DNA of 64,000 nt from GWA2-66-18 sp964537395 (GTDB taxonomy: Bacteria; Elusimicrobiota; Elusimicrobia; UBA1565; UBA9628). Of this stretch, positions 48,899 through 57,098 are shown piece after piece. A program made the translations under genes and the position numbers. The notes under the pieces are model-generated. The model was not told the origin of the DNA. It did not search any database and saw nothing but the letters and a program-made list of their open reading frames with translations. Position 1 is the stretch's first letter, and every line of letters starts with the position of its first letter. The stretch lies in contig CAZIBN010000007.1 of NCBI GenBank assembly GCA_964537395.1, positions 1 to 64,000 on the forward strand, written 5' to 3'.

Positions 48899-49807
48899 AT
48901 GAGGCTCTTCCTATTGGGCCTGATCCCGCTCGCGATCGCCGCCGCCGCGGCTCCGGCGCCGGAATTCCGCATCGATCCGGCGCTCGTCGACTCTCTGTCC
49001 GTAGCGCCTCCCGGCCTGATGCGGGCCGAGCCTTACCTCGTTCACTTCCGCAAGGGCGAGCTGAATCTCTACTACGTCTCCGCGAACCACGAAAGCCGCG
49101 AGGGCGGCAAGACCTTCGAGGTCATCCGCAAGGCCTTCAAAGCATTCCCGGTCCGCCGCGTGATCGTCGAGGGGCGCCTGAACCACGAGGGCGATGTGTC
49201 CGAGGAGAGCGCCCGCCAGATCATCCGCGAAGCCAAAGGCGGCCGCTACAAATGGGGCGAGGGCGCTTACGCGATCGCGCTCGCCTACAAGAGGGGAATC
49301 TCCGTGATCGGCGGCGAGCCGCGCGAGCAGGATGTGTTTTTGGAGATGCGCCGCGCGGGCTTCGGCCCCGAGGACATGCTCGGTCTCGGCTTCGTCAACA
49401 TGATCCCGTCTTATCGCGACCAGGGACGATTGGCGGCGGAGGGGCTTAATGTCCTGTTCGCCGAAACGATGGATTGGAAGCGAAAGGAGTTCGGCGTTCC
49501 TCCGAACCTGGCCTTCGACTATGCGGCGTTCGGCCGTTGGTATGAGCGCAAGGCCGGCGCGGCCTTCGACCCGGCGAAGATCGACTATAACGTCCTGCGC
49601 CCTGATCCGAATGGAACCTTTCTTCAGCGCATGTCCGATGCGACCGCCAACATGCGCAACGGCTTCCTCGCCGGCGTGATCGCCGGAGAGGTCCGCGAGT
49701 ACGGGCACGTGCTCGTGGTCTACGGCAATGGCCACCACGCCGCCCAGCGCCGCGCCCTCGTCGCGGCGTTCGGCCAGCCGGTCTACGAAGGGCCGCTCGC
49801 CGACTGA
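48899..49807 (+). CDS. Secreted TIKI/TraB-superfamily-like protein
   Basis: 302 residues with signal peptide MRLFLLGLIPLAIAAAAA. YYVSANHES, RVIVEGRLNHEGD and VVYGNGHHAAQRRAL are spaced like the GxxH and Glu motifs of the TIKI/TraB/ChaN/EreA superfamily of metal-dependent hydrolases or haem binders, although the first motif has ANHE rather than GxxH. It follows nth by one base. A second member with clearer motifs is at 53895-55616. Function uncertain. Confidence 0.6.
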   Translation: MRLFLLGLIPLAIAAAAAPAPEFRIDPALVDSLSVAPPGLMRAEPYLVHFRKGELNLYYVSANHESREGGKTFEVIRKAFKAFPVRRVIVEGRLNHEGDVSEESARQIIREAKGGRYKWGEGAYAIALAYKRGISVIGGEPREQDVFLEMRRAGFGPEDMLGLGFVNMIPSYRDQGRLAAEGLNVLFAETMDWKRKEFGVPPNLAFDYAAFGRWYERKAGAAFDPAKIDYNVLRPDPNGTFLQRMSDATANMRNGFLAGVIAGEVREYGHVLVVYGNGHHAAQRRALVAAFGQPVYEGPLAD

Positions 49808-49825
49808 TCGAGCGCGCCGTCAAAG

Positions 49826-49865
49826 TTATCCCCAACACTTTCAACGTTGGAAACGCTGGGGATAA
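49826..49865. repeat. 40-bp palindromic repeat, copy 1
   Basis: Outer arms TTATCCCCA and TGGGGATAA enclose an inner near-palindrome TTTCAACGTTGGAA. It matches 55698-55737 at 38 of 40 positions. It touches the stop codon of the minus-strand hydrolase gene and lies between convergent genes. Confidence 0.9.
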
Positions 49866-50693
49866 CTATTCGGTAGCTTTGGGAAGCGACACCAGGAAGG
49901 TCTTGATCGCCGCGCCGTAGGCGGGACCTGTGTCGAGGAAGCCCTCGTTGTGCGAGCCCTTGAGGTCGACGAGGCGCTTCTTGGCGGCGCCGGAGGCGCC
50001 CAGGTTGCGCAGGGCCATCTCGTAGGGGATGATCTCGTCGTCGGGGCTGTGCAGGAAAAGCGTCGGGATCGTCACGCGGGGAAGGCGCGTGATATTGTCG
50101 AAGCGCAGGCTGGCGAGCCGGACCGGGAACCAGGGCAGGACGAGGCGGCTCATGTCCATGAGCGAGGTGAAGCCGCTGTCCACGATGAGCCCGGCGGCGG
50201 CGACGCGCGTCGCGAGCTCGATGGCCGGGCCGTTGCCGAGGGACTCGCCGTACAGCACGAGGCGCGAGGCGGGCACGAGCTTGACCGCGTTGAGCCACGC
50301 CCAGCCGGCGAGCGCGTCGCGGTACAGGCCCTGCTCGTCGGGGCTTCCGCCGCTTTCGCCGTAGCCGCGCCAGTCGAGCCAGAGCTGGGAGGCGCCCGCG
50401 TCGTGGAAGAGTCGCATCTTGTCGGTGCGGTGGGAGAGGTTGCCGCCGTTGCCGTGCAGGCAGAGCATGACGGGGGCGTCCTCGGCCGGGCCGGGGATCC
50501 ACCAGGCCTTCAGGATGACGCCGTCGGACGCCTTGAGGCTCAGCGTCTCGTAGGCGAGGCCGACGGTGCCCGGATGAGCGGACATCTCGCGCGAGGGTGC
50601 GAACACCATGGCCCTTTCGAAGAAGCGCAGTCCGAGCCAGAGGAGCGCCGCGGCGACGACGAGCGCGGCGAGGAGGTTCAGCTTCACTTCCAC
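49866..50693 (-). CDS. Membrane-anchored alpha/beta hydrolase (BEM46/YfhR-like)
   Basis: 275 residues. N-terminal membrane helix (LAALVVAAALLWLGLRFF), then an alpha/beta hydrolase: CLHGNGGNLSHR (oxyanion loop), LYGESLGNGPAIEL (nucleophile Ser), HSPDDEIIPY (Asp) and DLKGSHNEGFL (His). The family includes peptidase-like esterases facing the periplasm. Last gene of the amidase unit; overlaps the thioredoxin-like gene by 10 bases. Its TAG overlaps a 40-bp palindrome that may end transcription. Confidence 0.88.
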   Translation of the reverse strand: MEVKLNLLAALVVAAALLWLGLRFFERAMVFAPSREMSAHPGTVGLAYETLSLKASDGVILKAWWIPGPAEDAPVMLCLHGNGGNLSHRTDKMRLFHDAGASQLWLDWRGYGESGGSPDEQGLYRDALAGWAWLNAVKLVPASRLVLYGESLGNGPAIELATRVAAAGLIVDSGFTSLMDMSRLVLPWFPVRLASLRFDNITRLPRVTIPTLFLHSPDDEIIPYEMALRNLGASGAAKKRLVDLKGSHNEGFLDTGPAYGAAIKTFLVSLPKATE

Positions 50694-51160
50694 TTGATCG
50701 TGCAGCCGATCGCGTGCGTCTCGGGCACGCGCACGGGGCGGGCCGCGACGAGATCGTCGAGCGCGGCGCGCAGATTTGAAACGGCGCCGGCGTAGGCGAG
50801 CTTGAGATCGCGATCGAACACGAAGAGCTGGGGCGTATGCGTCGCGCCGTAGGCCTTGGCGGCCTGCTGGCTCCGGTCGTGGAGGTAGGCGAAGGGGAAC
50901 CTCTTGTCCGCCGCGCGGAGGACCATGTTCTCGAAGGAGTCCTCGGGATAGGCGTCGGAGTTGTTGGAGTTGATCGCGGCCATACCAACGCCCATCGGCC
51001 GGTATTTATGGAAGATCGCGATGAGCTCGTCCTCGGCCTTCATCACGTAGGGGCAGTGGTTGCAGGAGAAGACGATGATCGTCGCCTTGGCGCCCTTGAG
51101 GGACTCGAGCGTGTGCGTTTGGCCGTCCACGCCCTTGAGGCTGAACGCTGGCGCCTTCAT
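50684..51160 (-). CDS. Thioredoxin-fold (AhpC/TSA-like) redox protein
   Basis: 158 residues. KAPAFSLKGVDGQTHTLESL and IIVFSCNHCPYVMKAEDEL give the redox CxxC (CNHC); YGATHTPQLFVFDRDLKL has the cis-proline loop. This is the thioredoxin-like subgroup often annotated as AhpC/TSA family. No signal peptide. ATG at 51160 sits in an ATGA overlap with the GAF-PAS gene, so the longer frame inside that gene is rejected. Confidence 0.88.
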   Translation of the reverse strand: MKAPAFSLKGVDGQTHTLESLKGAKATIIVFSCNHCPYVMKAEDELIAIFHKYRPMGVGMAAINSNNSDAYPEDSFENMVLRAADKRFPFAYLHDRSQQAAKAYGATHTPQLFVFDRDLKLAYAGAVSNLRAALDDLVAARPVRVPETHAIGCTIKWK

Positions 51161-52041
51161 GCCTTCTTTTGGAAAGCGGTGATATCCTGGAAGGTGATGC
51201 CCGCGCCGACCACCTGGCCGTGCGGATCCTGGATGAGCAAGGTCGAGTAGCCGAGCACGCGGCTCTGGCCCTTGTGCTTCCAATTCAGATCCCGGCGCTT
51301 GACCGTCTCCTTCTTGACCAAAGTGTCCATGAGGATCTCAGCCATGTCGGGGATCATGATCAAGGTGGCGTCCACGGGCTGGTTCAGCGGAAGATCGGCG
51401 TGCAGGCCGAGGATCTTCTTCGCGGCCGGGTTGCACAGCATCACACGGCCGTGAATGTCCACCGCGACGAAGCCGCCGCCGAGGTTCTCGAGGATGCTGG
51501 CGTTGTGGGCGGTGACCTTGTCGACGGTTGATTCGAGGCGCAGCGCCCGCAAGGCGGTCGCGCAGGCCGAGCAGGCGGCCTGAACGAACGCGAGGTCGGC
51601 TTCGGTGAAGGCTCCGCCTCGTTTGTTGATCAGCTCGAGGACGCCGCCCAGCTCTCCGCGCTCGAGCAGGGGCACGGCCAGGACATTGCTCGTTTTGTAG
51701 CCCGTCTCCTCGTCGAACTGCTTCAGAAAGCGCGGGTCGTCATAGGCGTCGGACGTCAGCACCGGCTCGCGGTACTTCGCGACCCAGCCGCAAAGCCCCT
51801 TCCCCGACTCGATGGCGCGCGATTCGAAGCGGTGGCCGGCGGAGCCGAGCGTGGCGCGGGCGATGAGCTGCTGGGGCTTGGGCAGGAAGACGAAATAGGT
51901 CGCGGCCTCGCAGCCGAGCGCCGCGGCGAGCTTGTCGAGGACGCGCGCCCAGACCTGGTCCTCCTCGGACTCCGTTACGGAGGACAGGAACTGGAGCAGA
52001 TCGACGAGGGCGGGCTGGGCTCCGGCGCCCGGCGTGATCAA
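51157..52041 (-). CDS. GAF-PAS sensor protein without output domain
   Basis: 294 residues. GAF domain at about 20-165 (SGKGLCGWVAKYREPVLTSD; LAVPLLERGELGGVLELINK) and PAS at about 180-290 (NLGGGFVAVDIHGRVMLCNP; GAGITFQDITAFQ). No kinase, cyclase or DNA-binding domain follows, so it must signal through a partner. Starts with TTG in a TTGA overlap with the amidase stop. Its place between an amidase and a redox protein hints at wall or redox sensing. Confidence 0.87.
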   Translation of the reverse strand: MITPGAGAQPALVDLLQFLSSVTESEEDQVWARVLDKLAAALGCEAATYFVFLPKPQQLIARATLGSAGHRFESRAIESGKGLCGWVAKYREPVLTSDAYDDPRFLKQFDEETGYKTSNVLAVPLLERGELGGVLELINKRGGAFTEADLAFVQAACSACATALRALRLESTVDKVTAHNASILENLGGGFVAVDIHGRVMLCNPAAKKILGLHADLPLNQPVDATLIMIPDMAEILMDTLVKKETVKRRDLNWKHKGQSRVLGYSTLLIQDPHGQVVGAGITFQDITAFQKKA

Positions 52042-53864
52042 GGCTTCCTCCGGGCGGTGCGCAGGAACTTCTCGAGGCCTTCTGAAAGAGCTCGTGCGAG
52101 TTCTTCCCTGAACGACGCATCGTTGAGCAGGGCTTCCTGGTCGGGGAACATCATGTAGGCGTTCTCCACGAGGATCGCGGGCATCGCGCTTTGGCGGGAG
52201 ACGAGCAGGTTGCCCCAGCGCAGGCCTTCGTCGCCGAGCCTGATCCGCCCGCGATAGGCCTCGTGCACGGCGCGGCCGAGCTCGAGGCTTTGCGGATGGT
52301 AGTAGAAGATGGTGAAGCCGCGGGGCTTGCCGAACGGATTCTCGCCATCGGGCAGCGCGTTGTTGTGCAGGCTCACGAAGATATCCGCGCCGCGCTCCAC
52401 GGCCTGCTTCGGCCGGTCCGCGAGCGGGACCTCATGCAGAGGGTCGTTGCGGGTCATCAGGACGGTCGCGCCGCCGCGCTCGAGGCGGGCCTTCGCGGCG
52501 AGCGCGATCGCGTAGTTGGCGTCCATCTCGCGCGTGCCGAGCGGCCCCGTCGCGCCCGTCGCCGACGGCATGTGGCCGGGGTCGAGCATGATCCTGATGC
52601 CAGACAGCGGCTTGTACTCCGAGATCCTCGGGGTGCGGCGAAGCTCGAGGCGCAGCGACCCTCCGTCGTAGCTCGGCCACCAGCCCCACAATACTTCGTT
52701 CGGCTTGAGCAGGATGGTCACGGCCACGACATCGGTGGCTTCCTGGCGCCAGCGGACCTCCTGGACGAAATCGGGCGCGTCGTTGACCATCCAGTTCGTG
52801 TGCCCGGTCGCGTTGTACAGGCGCACGGTCATCGCGTCGAGCCCGGCCGAGGGCTCGATGTCGAAGGCGACCTTCTCCGAGACCCCGATCTTGACGATCG
52901 CGCCGAGGTCGGTCTTCGCGATGCCGATCGTTCCGGTCACCGCGTGAGGTGCGGAGGCGGAGGTCGAGACCTCGACGTCCTTCGCCTCGATCCATCCGGA
53001 GAGTGAGTCGGACAGGCGCACGCGCAGCGTGCTATTCTCGCGGCCGGTCACCGGCAGGCGCGTGCCCGGCAGCGGGAACATCAGGAAGCCGTTCGAGGGC
53101 CCGGTCTTCACGCTCGTGAAGCCCGCCGTGCTCATTTTGATCGTCGCGACTGAGTAGGGCTTTGCGGATGCGGACACCAGAGCCGTTCCCTTGGCCTTCA
53201 TCGAGGACCAGCCCTGGCCGAGCTCGTATTCGACCTGGCTCGGCTCGAAGTCCGCCCCGGGGGCGAGGAGCTTCGTTCCTTCATACGTGCCGAGCACGGC
53301 GTTGACGACGCGCATGGGCTGCCAGTCGTCCTTGCCGACGCGGAAGCGCGCGGCCTTGCCCGGGGTGCCTTTCATGCGAACCGTGAGCAGGTCTCCGCCG
53401 CGCAACTCCAGGTCAGACTTTGGTGAAAGCGAGGCCGGATCGATGGCGAGCTTGCCGGGCAGCGGTTGAGCCGGGACGGGCACGAGGATGCGGCGCTCGG
53501 CGATCGCCGTGAAGGACGTCGATAGGACCAGCTCGGCGCGGAACGTGAAGGTGCCTGCCGAGATCGGCAGCCAGGCGAGAAAGCCGCCGTTGGGGTGAAC
53601 GGCTATGGTCGTCCCGTTGATCGTGAAGGGCGCGGTCGCCGGGGAGACGGAGCCGAGGATGAACTCGCTCTCGGCCGCGAGCGGCATGTTCTCCGGGGGC
53701 CAGATGAAGACTATCGGCTCGGTCGAGCGGACCGGATAGAGAGGCGGCGCGGCGGCGGCCCGGGGCTCTTCGGGCGAGGCCTCGGTCTTGAGCGTATGCT
53801 TGGGACGGGCGGCGGCGGGAAGCGCCAGGCCCAGCAATAATACGGCTGTGAGCGCTCGATTCAT
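52038..53864 (-). CDS. N-acetylmuramoyl-L-alanine amidase (Amidase_3)
   Basis: 608 residues. Signal peptide MNRALTAVLLLGLALPAAA; beta-rich N-terminal domains (about 45-400) similar in layout to AMIN/SH3-type wall-binding regions; C-terminal Amidase_3 (about 420-605) with the zinc ligands in IMLDPGHMPS, GPLGTREMDANYA and FVSLHNNALPD, and the catalytic Glu in AILVENAYMM. It cuts the bond between muramic acid and L-alanine. Leads a four-gene unit; ATG is 7 bases after TAGAAT. Confidence 0.93.
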   Translation of the reverse strand: MNRALTAVLLLGLALPAAARPKHTLKTEASPEEPRAAAAPPLYPVRSTEPIVFIWPPENMPLAAESEFILGSVSPATAPFTINGTTIAVHPNGGFLAWLPISAGTFTFRAELVLSTSFTAIAERRILVPVPAQPLPGKLAIDPASLSPKSDLELRGGDLLTVRMKGTPGKAARFRVGKDDWQPMRVVNAVLGTYEGTKLLAPGADFEPSQVEYELGQGWSSMKAKGTALVSASAKPYSVATIKMSTAGFTSVKTGPSNGFLMFPLPGTRLPVTGRENSTLRVRLSDSLSGWIEAKDVEVSTSASAPHAVTGTIGIAKTDLGAIVKIGVSEKVAFDIEPSAGLDAMTVRLYNATGHTNWMVNDAPDFVQEVRWRQEATDVVAVTILLKPNEVLWGWWPSYDGGSLRLELRRTPRISEYKPLSGIRIMLDPGHMPSATGATGPLGTREMDANYAIALAAKARLERGGATVLMTRNDPLHEVPLADRPKQAVERGADIFVSLHNNALPDGENPFGKPRGFTIFYYHPQSLELGRAVHEAYRGRIRLGDEGLRWGNLLVSRQSAMPAILVENAYMMFPDQEALLNDASFREELARALSEGLEKFLRTARRKP

Positions 53865-53894
53865 GGCCGGAATTCTACCAACTTTCCCTTAAGT

Positions 53895-55616
53895 CTAGTC
53901 CTGCGTGTTGGGGGGCTGGCTCGCCCAGAACGGGCGGCCGCCGAGTGCTACGCGCAGGGTCTTGCGCATCGACGGACGGCCGATCAAGGGCCAGCCGACC
54001 AGGCGCGGGTTCTGCATCAGGTGGTCGGTGCCCGCGATGACATGGACGGTGGCGCCCGACGCGTCGGCGTCAGACGCGGCCTTGGCGACGGCGCGGTCGA
54101 GGTCGCCGTTGCGCACGATCAGGGCGGCCTTCCACAGCTCTTGATAGCCCCGCCAGGCGATGAGCGCGGCGCGCGCGAGCTCACGGTAATAGCGCCAGCC
54201 GCGCAGCTCTCCGTGGGCGAGATGATTGAGCGCGAGCTTGTCCATGTGGTGCTGAAGCAGGGGGTGCTTGGAGGCGTCGTAGTTGTCGGAGACATCCCAG
54301 CCGCGCAGCTCGATCTCGCCGCTCGCGATATTCTTCTCCGTCAGCGCGTCGGGATCGAGCCCGCGGTCGGCGAGATACTTGATCGCCGGCCAGCCGCGCA
54401 GGCTCCAGCCGGTGTAGCCCTCGACGAGGACGATCATCGGCTTGCCGGGGCGGGCGTCCGCCACCAGGCGCTTCATGTTGGCGGTGATGAGGTCGCCGTC
54501 GGTGTGGCGCTCACCGTAGAAATAGACGCGCGCATCCTCTCGCTTGGCCGCGCCGGGGATCTCGAAGCCCTTCACGTAGGGGCTTTTCTTGTCCGCGAGG
54601 ACGCGCCGGATGAGGGCGTCGAGCGGCGGGATGCCGTGGCCCGGGGACTTCTCGATGGGCTGCCAGCCGAAGATGCTGCCGGGAACGGCGACCGAGGCGT
54701 AGCCGTCGGGATCCTCAGGATGCTGATTCGCCTTCGGCGAATCAATGACGACTTGTGGCGCCTGCGGCGCCGGGGTCAGGTTCAGCTTCGGCGTCTCGGC
54801 CGTCTCGACGGAGGCCTCGACCTGCGAGGCGAAGAGCTTGGCGTCGGCGACGATCGCCTCGAGCGTGCCCTTCGACGCGGCGATCGCCATCTCCTGATCG
54901 AAGACCTGCCACACCGCGAGCGCGCGGCGGATGCTGTCGGCGAGAGGCTTGTCGGCGGGGATGAGGGCGCGGGCCACGCGCACGACCTGCGCCGTGATCT
55001 CTCGCGCGGCGGCGTCGGCGGCGGGCGTCGGGGCGGCGGGTGCGGTGGCGCGGGCTTCCTCGAGGATCGACAGGAAGTCGGCGCCGCTCATGCGCCCCGC
55101 CTTGAGGCTCTTCGAATCGGCGAGATCGTCGGCGCGCGCGGCGAGCGCCTGCGAGGCGCCGGCAGCGTAGGTCAGCTCGGCGGGGGAGGCGGCTTCGTCT
55201 GAAGCGGACGGCGCGGACAGAACGGCGCCGGTAAGAAGGGCCTCGATGTCGCGGCCCGCCGTCAGCGCGGCGGCGCCGGAGGCCGGGTTGTCGCCGAGCG
55301 ATGCGACGGCCTTGGAGATCCCCGCGTTCAGCGCCGCGATCTGCGCCGGCACGGGGGCGAAGGCGGCGGGCTGGATCGCCTGCAAGGCGGAGGGGACGAT
55401 GAGCGGCGCCGGAACCGCAAGCGCGGCGGCAGGCGTCAAGGAAATTGAGAGCGAGGGGGAGAGGCTCGGGGATGCGAGCAGGCTCGGCGCGGGCGCGGCG
55501 GCGAACGGAGCCGCAAGCCCGATCGTCGGCACGGACACGGTGACGGGTGCCACGCGGGTCTGCGCCCAGGCGGGCGCGGCCAGCAGAAGCGCGGCTAAGA
55601 GCGAGGGGATCCTCAT
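53895..55616 (-). CDS. TIKI/EreA-like hydrolase with secretory leader
   Basis: 573 residues. Signal peptide MRIPSLLAALLLAAPAWA with QT after the cut; an Ala/Pro/Ser-rich segment to about 110 (SPSLSPSLSISLTPAAA); a helical region; a linker at about 280-300; then a catalytic-type domain with VYFYGERHTDGD, MIVLVEGYTGWSLRG and VIAGTDHLMQN, the two GxxH motifs and Glu of the TIKI/TraB/EreA superfamily. The leader is the same type as in the carrier, ATP-grasp and Lon-like genes. ATG is 9 bases after TATAAT. Two short palindromes lie in the linker coding sequence. Confidence 0.75.
   Translation of the reverse strand: MRIPSLLAALLLAAPAWAQTRVAPVTVSVPTIGLAAPFAAAPAPSLLASPSLSPSLSISLTPAAALAVPAPLIVPSALQAIQPAAFAPVPAQIAALNAGISKAVASLGDNPASGAAALTAGRDIEALLTGAVLSAPSASDEAASPAELTYAAGASQALAARADDLADSKSLKAGRMSGADFLSILEEARATAPAAPTPAADAAAREITAQVVRVARALIPADKPLADSIRRALAVWQVFDQEMAIAASKGTLEAIVADAKLFASQVEASVETAETPKLNLTPAPQAPQVVIDSPKANQHPEDPDGYASVAVPGSIFGWQPIEKSPGHGIPPLDALIRRVLADKKSPYVKGFEIPGAAKREDARVYFYGERHTDGDLITANMKRLVADARPGKPMIVLVEGYTGWSLRGWPAIKYLADRGLDPDALTEKNIASGEIELRGWDVSDNYDASKHPLLQHHMDKLALNHLAHGELRGWRYYRELARAALIAWRGYQELWKAALIVRNGDLDRAVAKAASDADASGATVHVIAGTDHLMQNPRLVGWPLIGRPSMRKTLRVALGGRPFWASQPPNTQD
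54724..54771. repeat. Two short palindromes in an interdomain linker
   Basis: TGATTCGCC-TTC-GGCGAATCA (54724-54744) and GGCGCC-TGC-GGCGCC (54757-54771), 12 bases apart, in the part of the gene that encodes a Pro/Ala/Gln linker. The first shares 18 of 19 bases with the upper stem of the terminator at 27340-27358. Confidence 0.6.
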
Positions 55617-55697
55617 CTGATCACCATTATAAGGGAACGGCGCTATTTGCCCTGGGCCGAAGGTCCCGGCGCTCCTAACGGAAAGGACCTAGACGAA

Positions 55698-55737
55698 TTA
55701 TCCCCATCACTTCCAACGTTGGAAACGCTGGGGATAA
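55698..55737. repeat. 40-bp palindromic repeat, copy 2
   Basis: Second copy of the 49826-49865 element: outer arms TTATCCCCA/TGGGGATAA, inner palindrome TTCCAACGTTGGAA, which is perfect in this copy. It ends 2 bases short of the murC-like stop codon, the same position relative to a minus-strand gene as copy 1. Confidence 0.9.
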
Positions 55738-55739
55738 CT

Positions 55740-57098
55740 TTATTTTGCTTTTAGCGCGGTCAGGATGGCGAGGGCGAAGTCGGAGAGCGAGGGGTCACGC
55801 GCGCCCATCACAATCACGAGGTCTCCTTCCTTCGCTTCGGCCGCGATCAAGGCCGTGATGGCGGCGCGATCGGGGATGTGAAAGGCGTTGAGGCCCTTGG
55901 CTCGCAGGGGTGCGACGACGTCGTTCGAGGAGATGTCCTTGCTGGCGGTGCCGCCGACATAATAGATGTCGGGAAGCCAGAGATGGTCGCCGGGGCGCAG
56001 GCCCTCGGCGAAGGCCGCGATGAGCTCGTTCTTGAGATGGCGCGTGGGCGCGAAGCCGTGAGGCTGATAGACCGCGAGGATGCGGCGCGCGCGCAGGCGA
56101 GCCGCGGTCAAAGTCGCGGCGATCTTGGCGGGATTGTGGGCGAAGTCGTCGACGACCTCCACTCCTCTCACCGAGCCGAGGCTTTGGAAACGGCGGGCCA
56201 CGCCTTGGAAGGAGGCCAGCGCCCGGCTGCAGTCGGCGAGCGATACGCCCTCGTTGACGCAGGCGGCGATGGCGGCGAGGGCGTTCTCGGCGTTGTGGCG
56301 GCCTGGGACGGGAAGCGTGAATGCGACCTCCTTCACGCGAAACTGCGAGCCTGCTGCGGTCAGCGTAAGATCCTCGGCGTGTATAGAGCCGGACGACAAG
56401 CCGAACGATACGTCGGCGCGGATGTCGGCCAGCGCGGGATCGTCGGAGTTCACGAGGCCCGTCACGACGTTGGCCCGGAATTTGAGGAAAATCTCGCGCA
56501 GGGCGGAGACCTCGAGATGATCCTTGGTCAGGTTGAGGAACACGCCCACGGCCGGCTTGTAGTTGACGAGCGACCCGTCGCTCTCATCGGCTTCGACGAC
56601 GAGGATGTCCGATTTTCCGCGGAAGGCGTTGCCGGTGAGGCCTTTCTTCTGGAGCGCGATGAGGGCCCCGCCCGTGATGGCCGAGGGCCCGCGTCCGGCG
56701 GCCTCGAGGATCTCGAAGATCATGGCCACGACCGTGGACTTGCCGCTCGTGCCGGTGACCGCGACGGTGCGCATGTCCGATACGTGGCGGGCCAGGAATT
56801 CGGAGCGATGCATCAGGGGTACGCCCAAGGCCTTGGCCGCGGCGATCTCCGGGTTGCTGTCCTCGATGGCTGTGGAGAGCACGACAAGGCTCGTCTCGCG
56901 CGTGATGGCGCTGCCGTTCTGGGGGAAGAGGCGCACGCCGAGTGCTTCGAGCTTGTTGCGCAGGCCCGCGCCGCGGCCGAGGTCGAAATCCCGGTCGGAG
57001 CCCGTGGCGGGACCTCCGTCCATGGCGTGGATCTGGGCCAGCGCGCTCATGCCCGCTCCGCCGATGCCCACGAAGTGGATCAGGGGCTTCGTCGTCAT
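55740..57098 (-). CDS. murC: UDP-N-acetylmuramate-L-alanine ligase-like Mur ligase
   Basis: 452 residues, full Mur ligase. HFVGIGGAGMSALAQIHAM is the UDP-sugar Rossmann loop, VAVTGTSGKSTVVAMI the ATP loop, VEADESDGSLVNYKP and VFLNLTKDHLEV central-domain motifs, and VPGRHNAENALAAIAAC and VDDFAHNPAKI the C-terminal ones. DDFAHNP is intermediate between MurC (DDYGHHP) and the recycling ligase Mpl (DDFAHHP), so Mpl is an alternative. It directly follows the C39-NlpC/P60 gene. Confidence 0.82.
   Translation of the reverse strand: MTTKPLIHFVGIGGAGMSALAQIHAMDGGPATGSDRDFDLGRGAGLRNKLEALGVRLFPQNGSAITRETSLVVLSTAIEDSNPEIAAAKALGVPLMHRSEFLARHVSDMRTVAVTGTSGKSTVVAMIFEILEAAGRGPSAITGGALIALQKKGLTGNAFRGKSDILVVEADESDGSLVNYKPAVGVFLNLTKDHLEVSALREIFLKFRANVVTGLVNSDDPALADIRADVSFGLSSGSIHAEDLTLTAAGSQFRVKEVAFTLPVPGRHNAENALAAIAACVNEGVSLADCSRALASFQGVARRFQSLGSVRGVEVVDDFAHNPAKIAATLTAARLRARRILAVYQPHGFAPTRHLKNELIAAFAEGLRPGDHLWLPDIYYVGGTASKDISSNDVVAPLRAKGLNAFHIPDRAAITALIAAEAKEGDLVIVMGARDPSLSDFALAILTALKAK

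Noticed and set aside
49826..55737. TTATCCCCA arms read as DnaA boxes or an origin
   Set aside because: The consensus is TTATNCACA; the fourth-last base differs in all four arms, there is no cluster or AT-rich unwinding element, and no dnaA/dnaN/gidA nearby.
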